From a bacterium (GTDB lineage: Bacteria > Bdellovibrionota > FAC87 > UBA2466), in contig RFNT01000117.1 in assembly GCA_009927045.1 (NCBI GenBank), positions 1 through 55,393 of the forward strand: DNA of 55,393 nt, given 5' to 3'. This document shows positions 26,146 through 36,333 of this stretch, in pieces. Both the position numbers and the translations under genes were made by a program. Position 1 is the first letter of the stretch. The number at the start of each line of letters is the position of its first letter. The notes below the pieces were generated by a model. It was not told the origin of the DNA, searched no databases, and saw only the letters and a program-made list of their open reading frames with translations.

Positions 26146-26153
26146 AGTATACT
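26146..26153. promoter_or_regulatory. Palindromic -10 box shared by divergent genes
   Basis: AGTATACT is its own reverse complement, so each strand reads TATACT. It ends about 14 bases before the + strand ATG (26168) and about 11 before the - strand ATG (26135). Both transcripts would have very short leaders. Symmetric -10 boxes are known to give divergent transcription; use here is inferred. Confidence 0.45.
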
Positions 26154-26167
26154 AGAATCGTCATTCG

Positions 26168-27418
26168 ATGAACGCCTTTTATGCATTCTTAGCGGGGCTT
26201 TTGCTGGGGGTTCCCGCTCAAGCCATCCCCTCGGCCATTTCGCTCCAAAGTGCTTACTCAGAAGCTGTAAAAAAAACAGAAGTCGTCCCTCAACAAGAGG
26301 AGGCCATTAAGCAAGCTGAGGAGAAATACCGGCAGGCTTTTGGCTCTATCTTGCCTACCATCTCGGGGCTAGCCTCTTATCAGTGGCAGGCGGCTGCGGG
26401 AGGAGGGGCTTTTTCCCCGAATCGACAACCTTTGGTGCGGGTTTCCGCCCAGCAACCATTATTCAGAGGCTTGAGAGAGTTTGCGGCACTCAAACAAACT
26501 CGGTTTTTACAAGAAGCCGCTCAACAACAGAAAGAGTTTGCGCTGAGGCAGCTCTTCAATGATGTGACCCAACATTTTTATTTAGTGCTTTCTCTGGAAC
26601 AAGAAATTCTCAACATTCAAAGTCAAATCACAGCTTTGGAAAAACGAATTTCGGATCTCAAGCAACGCATTAAAATTGGACGCTCCCGATTGACGGAATC
26701 CCTCACCGTTCAAGCGTCCCTCAGTACTTTAAAAGCGCAACTCGTACAAACCGAGGGGCAATTGAAAGTGGCTCGAGAGACGTTCAGTTTCACTACAGGC
26801 CTGCCAGACTCTTCTAAACTCCAAGATGGTCTTTCCATAAAACTAAAAGTTGCACCTGTTGAAACTTATTTGGAGACTTTGAATAAACGTCCGGAACTCA
26901 AAATGCGGCAGCTGCAGTATGAAGCAGCTGATCAGGGAGTGAGCATTGCTAAAGGAGCTCATCTGCCGAATATTGATCTCAATGGAAACTATTACTTCAA
27001 ACGCTTTGGCTTTTTTGATCAAATCCCTTGGGACTTTGGAATTTCTCTTACGTTGCCGATTTTAAATGGCGGGATCTTGTCTTCCCGAGTCTCAGAAGCC
27101 AATTCTTTAAGAATGCAAGCGGAGCTTGAAGTGTTGAAGGCTAAACGTGCAGCCATTCAGGAAATCCAATCCCTTCATGCGACAGTTCAGGCAGATTTAG
27201 AACAACTCAGTGCCCTCACTGAAGCTAGAAACCTCAACGAGGCCAACTTCAAGCAACAGAATCGTGAGTATAGAAATGGGCTTGTAAACAATTTAGAGGT
27301 CTTGCAAGCACTCACAGCTTTTGAAGAATCCAAAAGAAATTTAGATCGAGCCCAATATCAAACAAAAATTGATTATTTGAAATTAGAAACTGCGACTGGA
27401 AACCTGCCGCAGCCCTAG
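26168..27418 (+). CDS. TolC-family outer membrane channel (RND partner)
   Basis: 416 residues with signal peptide (MNAFYAFLAGLLLGVPAQA). Two OEP repeats with long alpha-helical, coiled-coil-rich segments, for example ILNIQSQITALEKRISDLKQ, and strand markers near LFRGLREFAALKQ and PILNGGILSSRV. It forms the outer-membrane duct for the RND pump that follows 15 bases later. Intact, in contrast to the frame-broken TolC at 3849. Confidence 0.9.
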   Translation: MNAFYAFLAGLLLGVPAQAIPSAISLQSAYSEAVKKTEVVPQQEEAIKQAEEKYRQAFGSILPTISGLASYQWQAAAGGGAFSPNRQPLVRVSAQQPLFRGLREFAALKQTRFLQEAAQQQKEFALRQLFNDVTQHFYLVLSLEQEILNIQSQITALEKRISDLKQRIKIGRSRLTESLTVQASLSTLKAQLVQTEGQLKVARETFSFTTGLPDSSKLQDGLSIKLKVAPVETYLETLNKRPELKMRQLQYEAADQGVSIAKGAHLPNIDLNGNYYFKRFGFFDQIPWDFGISLTLPILNGGILSSRVSEANSLRMQAELEVLKAKRAAIQEIQSLHATVQADLEQLSALTEARNLNEANFKQQNREYRNGLVNNLEVLQALTAFEESKRNLDRAQYQTKIDYLKLETATGNLPQP

Positions 27419-27433
27419 GAAAGAGCGGTTCTT

Positions 27434-30400
27434 ATGTCACTCTCTGAAATTTCTATCAAAAGACCCGTTTTCGCATGGATGTTGATGGCTTCGCTCATTG
27501 TATTTGGAGGCATCTCATTCAATCGCATGGGGATGAGTTTACTGCCCGATGTCGACTTTCCCGTCATTTCTGTCGGACTCAGCCTTTTGGGGGCGGCTCC
27601 GGAAGTGATGGAAACGGATGTCGTGGATGTGGTCGAAAATTCCTTGAGCACCATTCAAGGGGTCCAGCTCATCTCTTCTACCTCACGCAAAGGCTCCGCC
27701 AATGTCACGATTCAATTGGATTTAGATAGAGACGTCGATTTAGCCATGCAAGATGTTCAGGCTAAAATTTCTGAATCCATGAGAAAGCTCCCCAAAGAGC
27801 TGGATGCACCTACCATCTCAAAAACAAACCCGGATGATGCTCCTATCATGTGGCTGACAGTTGAAAGCGAGAATCATCCGTTGCGAGAGCTCATGCAATA
27901 TACTCGCGACCACTTGCAACAACATTTTGCGACCACTCCGGATGTAGGAGATATCAATTTCGGGGGCTATGTCGATCCCAATTTGAGGGTCTGGGTATCC
28001 GCGCAAGAACTCGCACGATATCAACTCACTGTGATGGATGTGATCACGACCATTCAAAATGAACATAGCGAAGTCCCCGGAGGCTGGATTGAAGAAGGTG
28101 GTAAGGAATACACCATTCGCACGATGGGGGAAGCCACTTCGGTCAGTGAGTTTGAGAAGCTTCCCATCATCACTCGGGGTGGTGCACCTAACTTCATGCC
28201 TATCCCTTTGGGCAAAGTCGCCAAGATAGAACAAGGCCTGGCAGATATTCGCAGGATCAGTCGAGGACGCGGAAAACCTGCAGTTGGCCTCGGGATTCGC
28301 AAACAACGGGGTGCGAATGCTGTGAAAGTAGCTCAAGATGTTCGAAGAAAAATTGCTCAGTTAGAGAAAAAGCTTCCTGAGGGCATGAAGCTTTCTATCA
28401 ATTTTGATAGCACTCAATTCATTGAAGAAGCTGTTCACGAGCTGAACTTCACCTGGTTCTTTCAGCCTTACTGACTGCTTTAGTGTGCTGGGTGTTTTTA
28501 GGATCCTGGTCCTCAACTGTTAACGTTTTGCTCTCCATCCCCACTTCAGTCGTTGGAACATTCATTGTTCTCTACTTCTCTGGGTTTACACTCAATACAT
28601 TCACACTTTTGGGACTGAGTTTAGCGATAGGGATCGTAGTGGATGATGCCATCATGGTTCTTGAGAACATCATTCGCTATCGTGAAAAGGGTCTGGCCAA
28701 AGAAGAAGCAGCCCTAGTCGGTTCAAAAGAAATTACGTTTGCAGCATTAGCAGCAACGCTTTCGATTGTAGCTATTTTTCTCCCGGTAGCCTTCATGAAA
28801 GGCGTGATTGGTAAATTCTTTTTCCAGTTTGGCGTCACTATGACAGTTGCTGTACTTTTATCGCTCTTAGAGGCACTCACTCTCACCCCCATGCGATGTG
28901 CGCAGTTTTTGGAAGCAGGCGAGCGAAGCACTCGGCTCGGGAAGCTCTTTGAATCGTCCTTGGGTGCCCTGAGAGCTTTTTACGAGCGCACTCTCCAAAA
29001 AGTGATTCAGCAGCCCTGGACGACTTGTGGAGTTTCCATTCTGTTTTTCCTTCTCAGTTTAGTTTCTATTAAGTTTCTTAAGAAAGAATTTTCGCCTGCG
29101 CAAGACCAAGGGCGCTTCATGATTCGAGCACAAACTCCTATTGGATCCAATATCGCTTTTACTGATGCCAAATTTAAAGAGGTAGAAACTTACTTAGAAA
29201 AAAGAGCTGACATTGAACGCTACTATGTAGCAGTCGGTGGCTTCGGAGGAACCGACGTCAATGCGGGTATTATTTTTATTACCATGAAACCGCAGGGACA
29301 ACGGGGGATCGATCCTCAGCTCAAGCGAGAGCCAACTCAGCAGGATCTGATGAATCTGGTTCGAACGGATCTGAATCAAATCACAGACCTAAAAGTGACA
29401 GTCCAGGATCTTTCCATGCGCGGTTTTGGTTCCGGCAGAGGGTTTCCATTTGAAGTGAGTATTCAAGGGGCAGACTGGAAGCAACTTGGTGAGCTTTCTA
29501 AACGGCTTATCGATGAAATGAATCAGTCGGGGTTAGTGACGGATTTAGATTCCGATTATTTAGTTGGAATGCCCGAACTCCAAGTGATTCCTAACCGGGA
29601 AAAGGCCTCGCAACATGGTGTGAGTTTGGCAGCTATTGGGCAAACTGTAAGTGCGCTCATGGGTGGCATTATTGTAGGCCAATACAGTGAAGGTGGGCAT
29701 CGGGATGATATCCGACTAAAAATATTAGATGAGGGAGGAACACGCCTAGAACGATTGAATCGTTTGAAGATTCGAAATAACAGGGGAGAATTGATTCCGT
29801 TGTCCTTTGTAGTGAATATCGATGAGAGCCCCAGCCTTTTGAGTATTGCAAGACGTAACCGGCAGCGAGCCGTTTCTGTTTACGGAAATATCGCATCGGG
29901 AAAATCCCAACAGGAAGCGATTGAAGTAGCCGTTCAAAAAGCTAAAACTTTTTTTCCAGATGGATACATTTTAGAAGCTACTGGGAGCTCTGAAGATTTG
30001 AAGAAGACGTTTCAGGGACTTATTTTTGCTTTAGTACTTGGGCTTGTGGTGGCTTACATGATCTTAGCTTCTCAATTCAATAGTTATGTGGATCCCTTAA
30101 GTGTCTTGATTGCCCTCCCCTTCAGTATTTCTGGAGCTCTGTTAGCTCTGTTAATCACTGGGCAATCACTCAACATGTACAGCATGATTGGGATTGTGCT
30201 GCTCATGGGCATCGTCAAAAAGAATTCGATTCTCTTGGTAGACTTCACGAATCAAGTCCGCGCTGAGAAGAAAACCGATCTCCGCTCTGCACTGCTTGAA
30301 GCGTGTCCTATCCGGTTGCGGCCCATCCTGATGACTTCCATTGCTACGATTGCTGGAGCTATCCCCCCTGCCCTGGCCTTGGGCCCAGGAGCAGAGAGCC

Positions 30401-30501
30401 GGGTGCCGATGGCTATTACGGTGATTGGGGGCGTTTTAGTTTCTACCCTCCTGACTCTGTATGTGGTTCCCTGCGTAGTTCAGCTATTGAAGAGGAATTG
30501 A
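27434..30501 (+). CDS. RND multidrug-type efflux transporter (HAE-1 family), frameshifted as sequenced
   Basis: About 1,020 residues, full AcrB-type length. Helix 4 has the proton-relay Asp pair in AIGIVVDDAIMVLENII and helix 10 the conserved Lys in GIVKKNSILLVDF; the porter and docking domains lie between. The frame breaks near 28457: HELNFT should continue LVLSALLTALVCWVF. Adding one C (ACCTGG to ACCCTGG) restores it, consistent with an indel error. No periplasmic adaptor (AcrA-type) gene lies between or beside tolC and this gene, so the adaptor must be elsewhere or the only nearby HlyD protein may serve. The gene ends overlapping fhs. Confidence 0.85.
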
Positions 30502-32174
30502 AGTCCGCCTTCCCCAATGCTATACGAATTCTCAATATGCATTTATCTTTATCCGAACTTTCTAAAAAAGCTGGAATTCCTTTTGATCAATTAGAGCCCA
30601 GAGGGCATTTTTCTGCAAAGCTACCCTTGCAGCTTTCGCTGAGATCCAAACGCACTCAACCTGGAAAACTGATCTTAGTCACAGCGATGAGTCCGACCCC
30701 CGCAGGAGAAGGAAAAACTACTACGGCGATTGGTTTGAACGATGGTTTTTGGAAGCTGGGAGAAAATGCAATCGCGTGTCTGCGTCAGCCCTCGTTAGGG
30801 CCTGTATTTGGACAAAAGGGGGGAGCAACTGGGGGAGGAAAAGCGCAATTATTCCCTACTGAAGATATTAACCTTGGCTTCAATGGAGATTTTTCGGCCA
30901 TTGAAAGTGCCCACAATCTCCTCGCGGCTTTAATTGATAATCATATCTATCACGGAAATACGTTGCAGTTAGATCCGCATTCTGTCACTTGGCGACGTGT
31001 TTACGATATGAATGACCGAGCTTTACGTTCCATTGTTTCTGGACTTGGAAAGGGCAATGGCGGTGCTCGGGAAACGGGTTTTGATATCACTGCTGCCTCG
31101 GAAATCATGGCGATCTTATGCCTTTCTGTAGACTTTTCTGATTTGAAACATCGCTTAGGCCAAATAGTTATTGGTCAAACGTTTGCGGGAAAGCCAGTAC
31201 ATGCGAAAGATCTAAAAGCCGTCGGTGCAATGACTGCTTTACTGAGACATGCAGTGAAACCTAACTTAGTCCAGAGTTTGGAAGGTAACCCTGTATTAGT
31301 CCACGGCGGTCCTTTTGCAAACATCGCCCACGGGTGCAGTTCCGTTATCGCCACTCAACAGGCACTCCAACTAGCTGACTATGTCATTACGGAATGTGGT
31401 TTTGGGGCTGATCTCGGGGCCGAAAAATTTCTTCACATCAAGTGTCGCCAAGCGGGCCTTTGGCCACATGCTGCAGTGGTCGTAGCAACTGCTCGTGCCC
31501 TCAAATACCACGGAGGTGTGAAAGTAGCAGATTTAAACACTGAAAATTTGACTGCAGTCCAAGACGGCTTGGCAAATCTCAAGCGCCATGTTGAGAATTT
31601 GCGACAGTTTGGTCTCCCCGTGGTGATCTCCATCAATCGTTTCCCATCGGATACTTCGAATGAACTCGCACGGATTCAGGAAGAAGGAAAGCGATGGGGT
31701 GCCGAAGTCGTGGTTTCCGATCCTTTCGGAAATGGCGGTGCGGGTTGCGTTCCCTTAGCTGAAGCCGTTCGAGGAATACTAGCTAATCAGAACCAAGCTC
31801 CTGTCCCACAGCCGCTCTATGATTCTCAAATGCCGTTAGTTCAAAAAGCAGAGGCAGTTGCGACTCGCCTGTACGGAGCGAAAAAAATCAGTATCTCTCC
31901 AGCAACTAAGAAAACTTTAGAGAAATGGGAACAACAAGGGTACGGTCACTTGCCCATTTGTATGGCAAAAACCCAATACTCTTTTTCCTCCGACAGCAAA
32001 AAACTAGGGGCTCCTTCGGAACATGAACTTCAAATCCAAAGTGTGCGGCTTTCTGCAGGAGCTGGCTTTGTTGTGATGATCTGTGGCGATATTCTATTGA
32101 TGCCCGGGCTTCCCAAGGAGCCCGCTTCTGAGGAGATCGATTGCTCGCATGAAGGATTGATTACTGGCCTTTAA
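30498..32174 (+). CDS. fhs: Formate-tetrahydrofolate ligase
   Basis: 558 residues. Makes 10-formyl-THF from formate, THF and ATP. Motifs: VTAMSPTPAGEGKTTTAIGL (P-loop), RQPSLGPVFGQKGGATGGGKAQ, NLGFNGDFSAIESAHNLLAA and DMNDRALR. The C-terminus LMPGLPKEPAS fits the family. I choose the TTG at 30498: AGAGG sits five bases upstream, it overlaps the RND stop (TTGA) and it gives the normal distance to the SELSKKAGI helix. A later ATG at 30537 has no ribosome site. Coupling to an RND gene is odd and may only reflect compact gene packing. Confidence 0.92.
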   Translation: MKSAFPNAIRILNMHLSLSELSKKAGIPFDQLEPRGHFSAKLPLQLSLRSKRTQPGKLILVTAMSPTPAGEGKTTTAIGLNDGFWKLGENAIACLRQPSLGPVFGQKGGATGGGKAQLFPTEDINLGFNGDFSAIESAHNLLAALIDNHIYHGNTLQLDPHSVTWRRVYDMNDRALRSIVSGLGKGNGGARETGFDITAASEIMAILCLSVDFSDLKHRLGQIVIGQTFAGKPVHAKDLKAVGAMTALLRHAVKPNLVQSLEGNPVLVHGGPFANIAHGCSSVIATQQALQLADYVITECGFGADLGAEKFLHIKCRQAGLWPHAAVVVATARALKYHGGVKVADLNTENLTAVQDGLANLKRHVENLRQFGLPVVISINRFPSDTSNELARIQEEGKRWGAEVVVSDPFGNGGAGCVPLAEAVRGILANQNQAPVPQPLYDSQMPLVQKAEAVATRLYGAKKISISPATKKTLEKWEQQGYGHLPICMAKTQYSFSSDSKKLGAPSEHELQIQSVRLSAGAGFVVMICGDILLMPGLPKEPASEEIDCSHEGLITGL

Positions 32175-32179
32175 TCTCG

Positions 32180-32779
32180 TTAAAAGGCTTTCTTAATGAG
32201 CGTTTTGGCGTCCTTTAAAAGTGCGGACATTTGGCGACTGTCCTCGGCATCATAATAGCCTCTAATTCGTGCCATATGGTCGACCAAAACAAGCTTTGGA
32301 CTGTGCGTGAGATCCACACCCTCTACTTCAGAGGGAACTTTGAGACCTTCTTGAATCCATTTTTTTACATCGGCATAAGGCCCGGTTAAAAAATACCACT
32401 TAAAGGGATCTGCTTCCCACTTTTTAGCATACTCCGCTAGCCGCTCTGGAGTATCCGTCATCGGATCAATCGTTACTGAAACCATTTGAAAACGGTCTTT
32501 AAACAGAAGCGCCTTAGAAATTTTCTTCGCTTCCATCGTGATCAAAGGACACTGGCTGGTGCATGCCGTAAAAATGAAATTCCCCACCCAAACTTTACCT
32601 TTTAAGGAGTCGAGAGTGATTGATTTTCCAGAGCGATCGGTCAACTGGAACTCCGGAACTTCCCCGTAAATTTTGAGTTCATTTACTTTGAAGCTTCCAC
32701 GAGCAGTTAATACAATCACCGCCACAATCGGCATAGCCACTACCGAGAGCACCATAGCTGGAATTACTTTAATTTTCAT
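32180..32779 (-). CDS. SCO1/SenC-type copper chaperone
   Basis: 199 residues from the ATG at 32779, which overlaps the ABC permease stop. N-terminal membrane anchor or signal helix (PAMVLSVVAMPIVAVIVL), then a thioredoxin-like fold with the copper site CTSQC (CxxxC) in FTACTSQCPL and the distal His in LTHSPKLVLV. It delivers copper to the CuA centre of cytochrome oxidase. It ends the ctaA-ctaB-ABC operon, matching that role. Confidence 0.92.
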   Translation of the reverse strand: MKIKVIPAMVLSVVAMPIVAVIVLTARGSFKVNELKIYGEVPEFQLTDRSGKSITLDSLKGKVWVGNFIFTACTSQCPLITMEAKKISKALLFKDRFQMVSVTIDPMTDTPERLAEYAKKWEADPFKWYFLTGPYADVKKWIQEGLKVPSEVEGVDLTHSPKLVLVDHMARIRGYYDAEDSRQMSALLKDAKTLIKKAF

Positions 32780-33552
32780 CGAACTGCCTCTCGCTTCTGA
32801 TTCATATTGAGAACACAAGCGACTAAAAATACGATTCCAAAAGCAAAAAGAATGGTCAGTGGCAGAAGAACTTCAGGCTCTCCCGAAACCCCCGCCAGAG
32901 CAGATTTCAGGGCTGTCATGCCATATGTGAGAGGGTTTATCCACATCAAGGGTTTGATGAACCATGAAGCAGATTCCAGAGGAAAAAAGGCGCCTGACAG
33001 GAGCCACATCGGAAACAAAACTAAATTCATCACTGCATGAAAGCCCTGAACAGAGTCCAACTTCCAAGCGAAGAAAAAGCCCAGTCCCGTCATGGAAAAA
33101 GAGATCATAAAAATACTGAGCAAGACCCAAGCGAGTTGATTCCAGCTGAGATCAAAGCCCGCTAAAGGAGCCAAACTAAGAAATACGAGTCCCTGAAAGA
33201 AAGCAATGAGCGCTCCCCCGACCACCTTACCTAGAACAAGCCCCAGAGGAGAAAGTGGCGAAACAAGAACCGATTGAAGAAATCCTTCATTACGGTCTTC
33301 AATGACAGAAATAGTGGAGAAAATAGCAGTGAACAGTAACGTCAGAATGAGATTTCCCGGAAAAAAATATTTTAAAAATTCTCGTGTTTCCTGACCCATT
33401 CCAGAGGGGAAAGCAGCTTGTAATCCAGTGCCCAAAAGTCCCCATACAATCACTGGCATTGCAAGACTGCCAATAATACGACTCCTTTGGCGGTAAAATC
33501 GAATGAGCTCGCGTCGCAAGAGCGTGGTGGAACCTGTGAGAAGCAGCTTCAT
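32776..33552 (-). CDS. ABC-2 type transporter permease
   Basis: 258 residues, about six helices of the ABC2_membrane family: FLQSVLVSPLSPLGLVLGKVVGG and LLSGAFFPLESASWFIKPLMWINPLTY are typical. It pairs with the ATPase encoded immediately upstream (4-base overlap on both sides). Its place between ctaB and sco suggests export of heme, copper or an assembly factor for the terminal oxidase, but DrrB-type permeases also export drugs; substrate unknown. Confidence 0.9.
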   Translation of the reverse strand: MKLLLTGSTTLLRRELIRFYRQRSRIIGSLAMPVIVWGLLGTGLQAAFPSGMGQETREFLKYFFPGNLILTLLFTAIFSTISVIEDRNEGFLQSVLVSPLSPLGLVLGKVVGGALIAFFQGLVFLSLAPLAGFDLSWNQLAWVLLSIFMISFSMTGLGFFFAWKLDSVQGFHAVMNLVLFPMWLLSGAFFPLESASWFIKPLMWINPLTYGMTALKSALAGVSGEPEVLLPLTILFAFGIVFLVACVLNMNQKREAVR

Positions 33553-34490
33553 GCGGCCCCTCCCTGCTCAGCTCCAAACCTTCTTCCTGTTAAGTGGATA
33601 AAGAGATCTTCAAGCGTGGGCTTTCCCAAAGTGACTGATAAAATTTGATGGGGAAAAGCTTCTATGAGCGAGGGAATGAATTGAGCTCCTGCAGACTTTT
33701 CTATGCGCAACTCCTCATCTACTTGTTTCACCGGCACTGAAAATTTTTTCTCAATAGCTTCCTTCAGGGCTTGCGGCTTTTCTGATTTTAACGCAATCAC
33801 ATCTCCACCCAACTGCTGCTTCAGTTCAGCGGGTGTTCCCATCGTAACCACCCTGCCGTGATCCAAAAAGAGGGTCCGGCTGGAGGTCTCCGCTTCATCC
33901 ATGAGATGGGTGGTAAAAAGAATCGTTAATCCATCCTGTTTCCTCAGTTGATCCAAATAAGTCCACATTTCTCTACGAGAAACTGGATCTAATCCAGTTG
34001 TCGGTTCATCCAAAATGAGGAGCCGCGGTTCGGCTACTAAACTCTTGGCAATCTCCACGCGACGTTTCAGTCCGCCTGATAATTTTTCTGTTTTTTCTCC
34101 TGCACGATCCTGGAGATTGAAGCGTTGTAACAGATCTCTCACTTTGTTTTTTAATCGAGCGCCCGAAAGCCCATACAATTTTCCGTGGTAGAGAATGTTT
34201 TCTTCCACACTGAGTTTTTTATCTAAAGCCGGAGACTGAAAAACCACTCCGAGATGCGGTCGGATCTGGTCAGGATGAGTCACTCCGTCTTCCCCCCAAA
34301 ACAGCACTGTGCCACTCTGAGGTTTCAAGAGCGTCGAAAGGATTTTAAACGTAGTGCTTTTTCCCCCACCATTGGGACCCACTACACAGAAAAGTTCCCC
34401 TTGATTAATGTTAAAAGAAACCTTTTGAAGGGCCGCTCTCTCCCGATACGCATAGGAAATCTCTTCGATTTGTATCCATGACCGACTCAT
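33549..34490 (-). CDS. ABC transporter ATP-binding protein (DrrA/CcmA-like)
   Basis: 313 residues with Walker A GPNGGGKST, signature LSGGLKRR, Walker B LLILDEPTTGLDP and the switch His in FTTHLMDEAE. A C-terminal extension (about 220-313) of the DrrA type follows. Partner of the permease at 32776; start overlaps the ctaB stop by four bases, so it is co-translated with the heme genes. Confidence 0.93.
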   Translation of the reverse strand: MSRSWIQIEEISYAYRERAALQKVSFNINQGELFCVVGPNGGGKSTTFKILSTLLKPQSGTVLFWGEDGVTHPDQIRPHLGVVFQSPALDKKLSVEENILYHGKLYGLSGARLKNKVRDLLQRFNLQDRAGEKTEKLSGGLKRRVEIAKSLVAEPRLLILDEPTTGLDPVSRREMWTYLDQLRKQDGLTILFTTHLMDEAETSSRTLFLDHGRVVTMGTPAELKQQLGGDVIALKSEKPQALKEAIEKKFSVPVKQVDEELRIEKSAGAQFIPSLIEAFPHQILSVTLGKPTLEDLFIHLTGRRFGAEQGGAA

Positions 34491-35359
34491 AGGAGGGTTC
34501 CTACCATGAGAAGCCCTAACGCGGGCAAATAGAGAATAGAAACAATAAATAACCAGCGAGCGCCGATTCTATTTTTCTTCCAACTCAGAAAAATCCCAGC
34601 GAACAAAAAGAGACATCCCAACCCCAACGCTCCCCACAAATAAGTTTCTGTAGTGAGCTTCCATACAGATGGAAGTAATGTGAGAGGCACTAGAGCCAAA
34701 AGATAAGTGATCACTTGTTTGGTGACTTCCTCGCCGCGTTGATCGGTGACCGATAAAATAGGTAAGCTCGCCCGAGCGTAATCATCTCGATAGAGCCAAC
34801 CAATGGCCAGAAAGTGGGGGATTTGCCACAAAAACAGGAGTGTAAAAATCCAAAGTCCAAGCACTCCAAATTGTCCCGTTGCCGCTGTATATCCCATTAA
34901 GGGAGGGAGAGCGCCCGGGACTGCTCCAATGAGAGTTGAAAAAGCAGTGGTTTGCTTTGAGGGCGTGTACATCCCTATATATGAAAGTACAGTGAATGCG
35001 GCCAAAACGGCTGTGAGTGGATTTACCCCAAACACCAAAAGGATCTCACCCAAAACGAGCAGAAAAAAACCTAGAACATGGGCATGGCGTTCCTCCACCC
35101 GGCCTGCGGGTAGTGGACGCTGATGCGTGCGATGCATTTTTGCATCGATTTCCTTTTCTACGATTTGATTAAAAACGCCGGAGGCGCCCCCCACTAAACC
35201 AAGCCCAAGCAGCAAGGATACAAAAGTAGGCATCGAAAAAGGGTGGCCGTTAGTGCCCAATAAAAACCCCCAAGCCGCCATCACTAAAGAAAGGAAACAA
35301 ATGCGCGGTTTGGTGAGATCCACCAAATCCAAAATCATTTTTTTGGATATAAGAGTCAT
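34487..35359 (-). CDS. ctaB: Protoheme IX farnesyltransferase (heme O synthase)
   Basis: 290 residues, UbiA prenyltransferase family, eight or nine helices. First Asp-rich motif NQIVEKEIDAKMHRTHQRPLP; second acidic loop region in LYRDDYARASLP. Adds a farnesyl group to heme B, giving heme O for the oxidase. Its start overlaps the ctaA stop by four bases. Confidence 0.95.
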   Translation of the reverse strand: MTLISKKMILDLVDLTKPRICFLSLVMAAWGFLLGTNGHPFSMPTFVSLLLGLGLVGGASGVFNQIVEKEIDAKMHRTHQRPLPAGRVEERHAHVLGFFLLVLGEILLVFGVNPLTAVLAAFTVLSYIGMYTPSKQTTAFSTLIGAVPGALPPLMGYTAATGQFGVLGLWIFTLLFLWQIPHFLAIGWLYRDDYARASLPILSVTDQRGEEVTKQVITYLLALVPLTLLPSVWKLTTETYLWGALGLGCLFLFAGIFLSWKKNRIGARWLFIVSILYLPALGLLMVGTLL

Positions 35360-36333
35360 ACTACGGGTAATACCGGTGTTGCGACAGGCGCCACTTGCTC
35401 CGCTGCTCCATCACGCGCCTCTCGTGCTGCCCGAAAAAGCTGCACCGTCAAAGCTACCGAGCTAGCCAAACAGAAAGCTCCCACGACCAAGTGGATAGTT
35501 GTTAATGGCAAGGGACGTCTCAACCAGATCACCATGGCTCCTAACATGACTTGAACCCAAACAACTCCCATCAAGGCACCCGCGTAAAGCATCAGCGTAA
35601 ATTGCCGCCAGTAGAGTCGATACACTCGAGCCACCAAAGCCGCTACTAACCCCACCATCACAAAAGCTCCCATCCGATGGGCATAGTGAATAGCCACCGG
35701 AAAAGTCCAATCAGCAGGCATCCACCGTCCGAAAGAAAGTGGAAAATCTGGAATAGCAAGTCCTGCTCCGAAATGTCTCATCGTAGCGCCTAAAAGGAGT
35801 TGAATAAAAAATCCAGCAACGACTGATACCCCTAACCAACGCACTGGGAATTTGGAAACGTCTCGAGGAGCCGCCAGTGACACGGTCCAAAAATCCGAAG
35901 TCACTGTCATAAGAACGACTGCTGTACAAAAATAAGTTTGTGCAATCGATGCATGGGCAATGGAAACTGCCTTGGGCAATAAGAACAATACTGTCAGCCC
36001 TCCTAAAAGCGCTTGGAACAAAACTAAACACGCAGCAAATACGGCTAATTTTTTCACCCACGGACGCTGTTCCAGCTTCCAAACCACGATGCATTGGATG
36101 AGCGTTAGCAGAGCGACAAAACCCGCAATCAAACGATGCCCGTGTTCATAGAGCACTCCACCCACCATGGGAGGAAAGAACTGACCAAAAGAGAGCGGCC
36201 AATCGGGAACTGCAAGGCCTGATCCTGTGCCAGTGACCAAAGCACCCGCAGCCAACAAGATCACAGTACAAAATGCAGTCAGTGCTGTGATTCGAGAAAC
36301 CCAAGGATGCGTTGGAGCGTTAGGGCGACTCAT
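35356..36333 (-). CDS. ctaA: Heme A synthase (COX15/CtaA)
   Basis: 325 residues, eight helices in two homologous halves. Heme-ligand His residues are in the paired motifs: GGVLYEHGHRLIAGF and IAHASIAQTYF in the first half; AIHYAHRMGAFVM and TIHLVVGAFC in the second. Oxidises the C8 methyl of heme O to heme A, which implies an aa3-type oxidase elsewhere in the genome. The start overlaps the small upstream gene by 14 bases. Confidence 0.95.
   Translation of the reverse strand: MSRPNAPTHPWVSRITALTAFCTVILLAAGALVTGTGSGLAVPDWPLSFGQFFPPMVGGVLYEHGHRLIAGFVALLTLIQCIVVWKLEQRPWVKKLAVFAACLVLFQALLGGLTVLFLLPKAVSIAHASIAQTYFCTAVVLMTVTSDFWTVSLAAPRDVSKFPVRWLGVSVVAGFFIQLLLGATMRHFGAGLAIPDFPLSFGRWMPADWTFPVAIHYAHRMGAFVMVGLVAALVARVYRLYWRQFTLMLYAGALMGVVWVQVMLGAMVIWLRRPLPLTTIHLVVGAFCLASSVALTVQLFRAAREARDGAAEQVAPVATPVLPVV

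Noticed and set aside
27818-28336. 172-residue open frame on the - strand
   Set aside because: Antisense to the RND gene; no recognisable domain.
30303-30497. Longer start for fhs
   Set aside because: It would lie inside the RND gene in another frame; the family begins near 30498.
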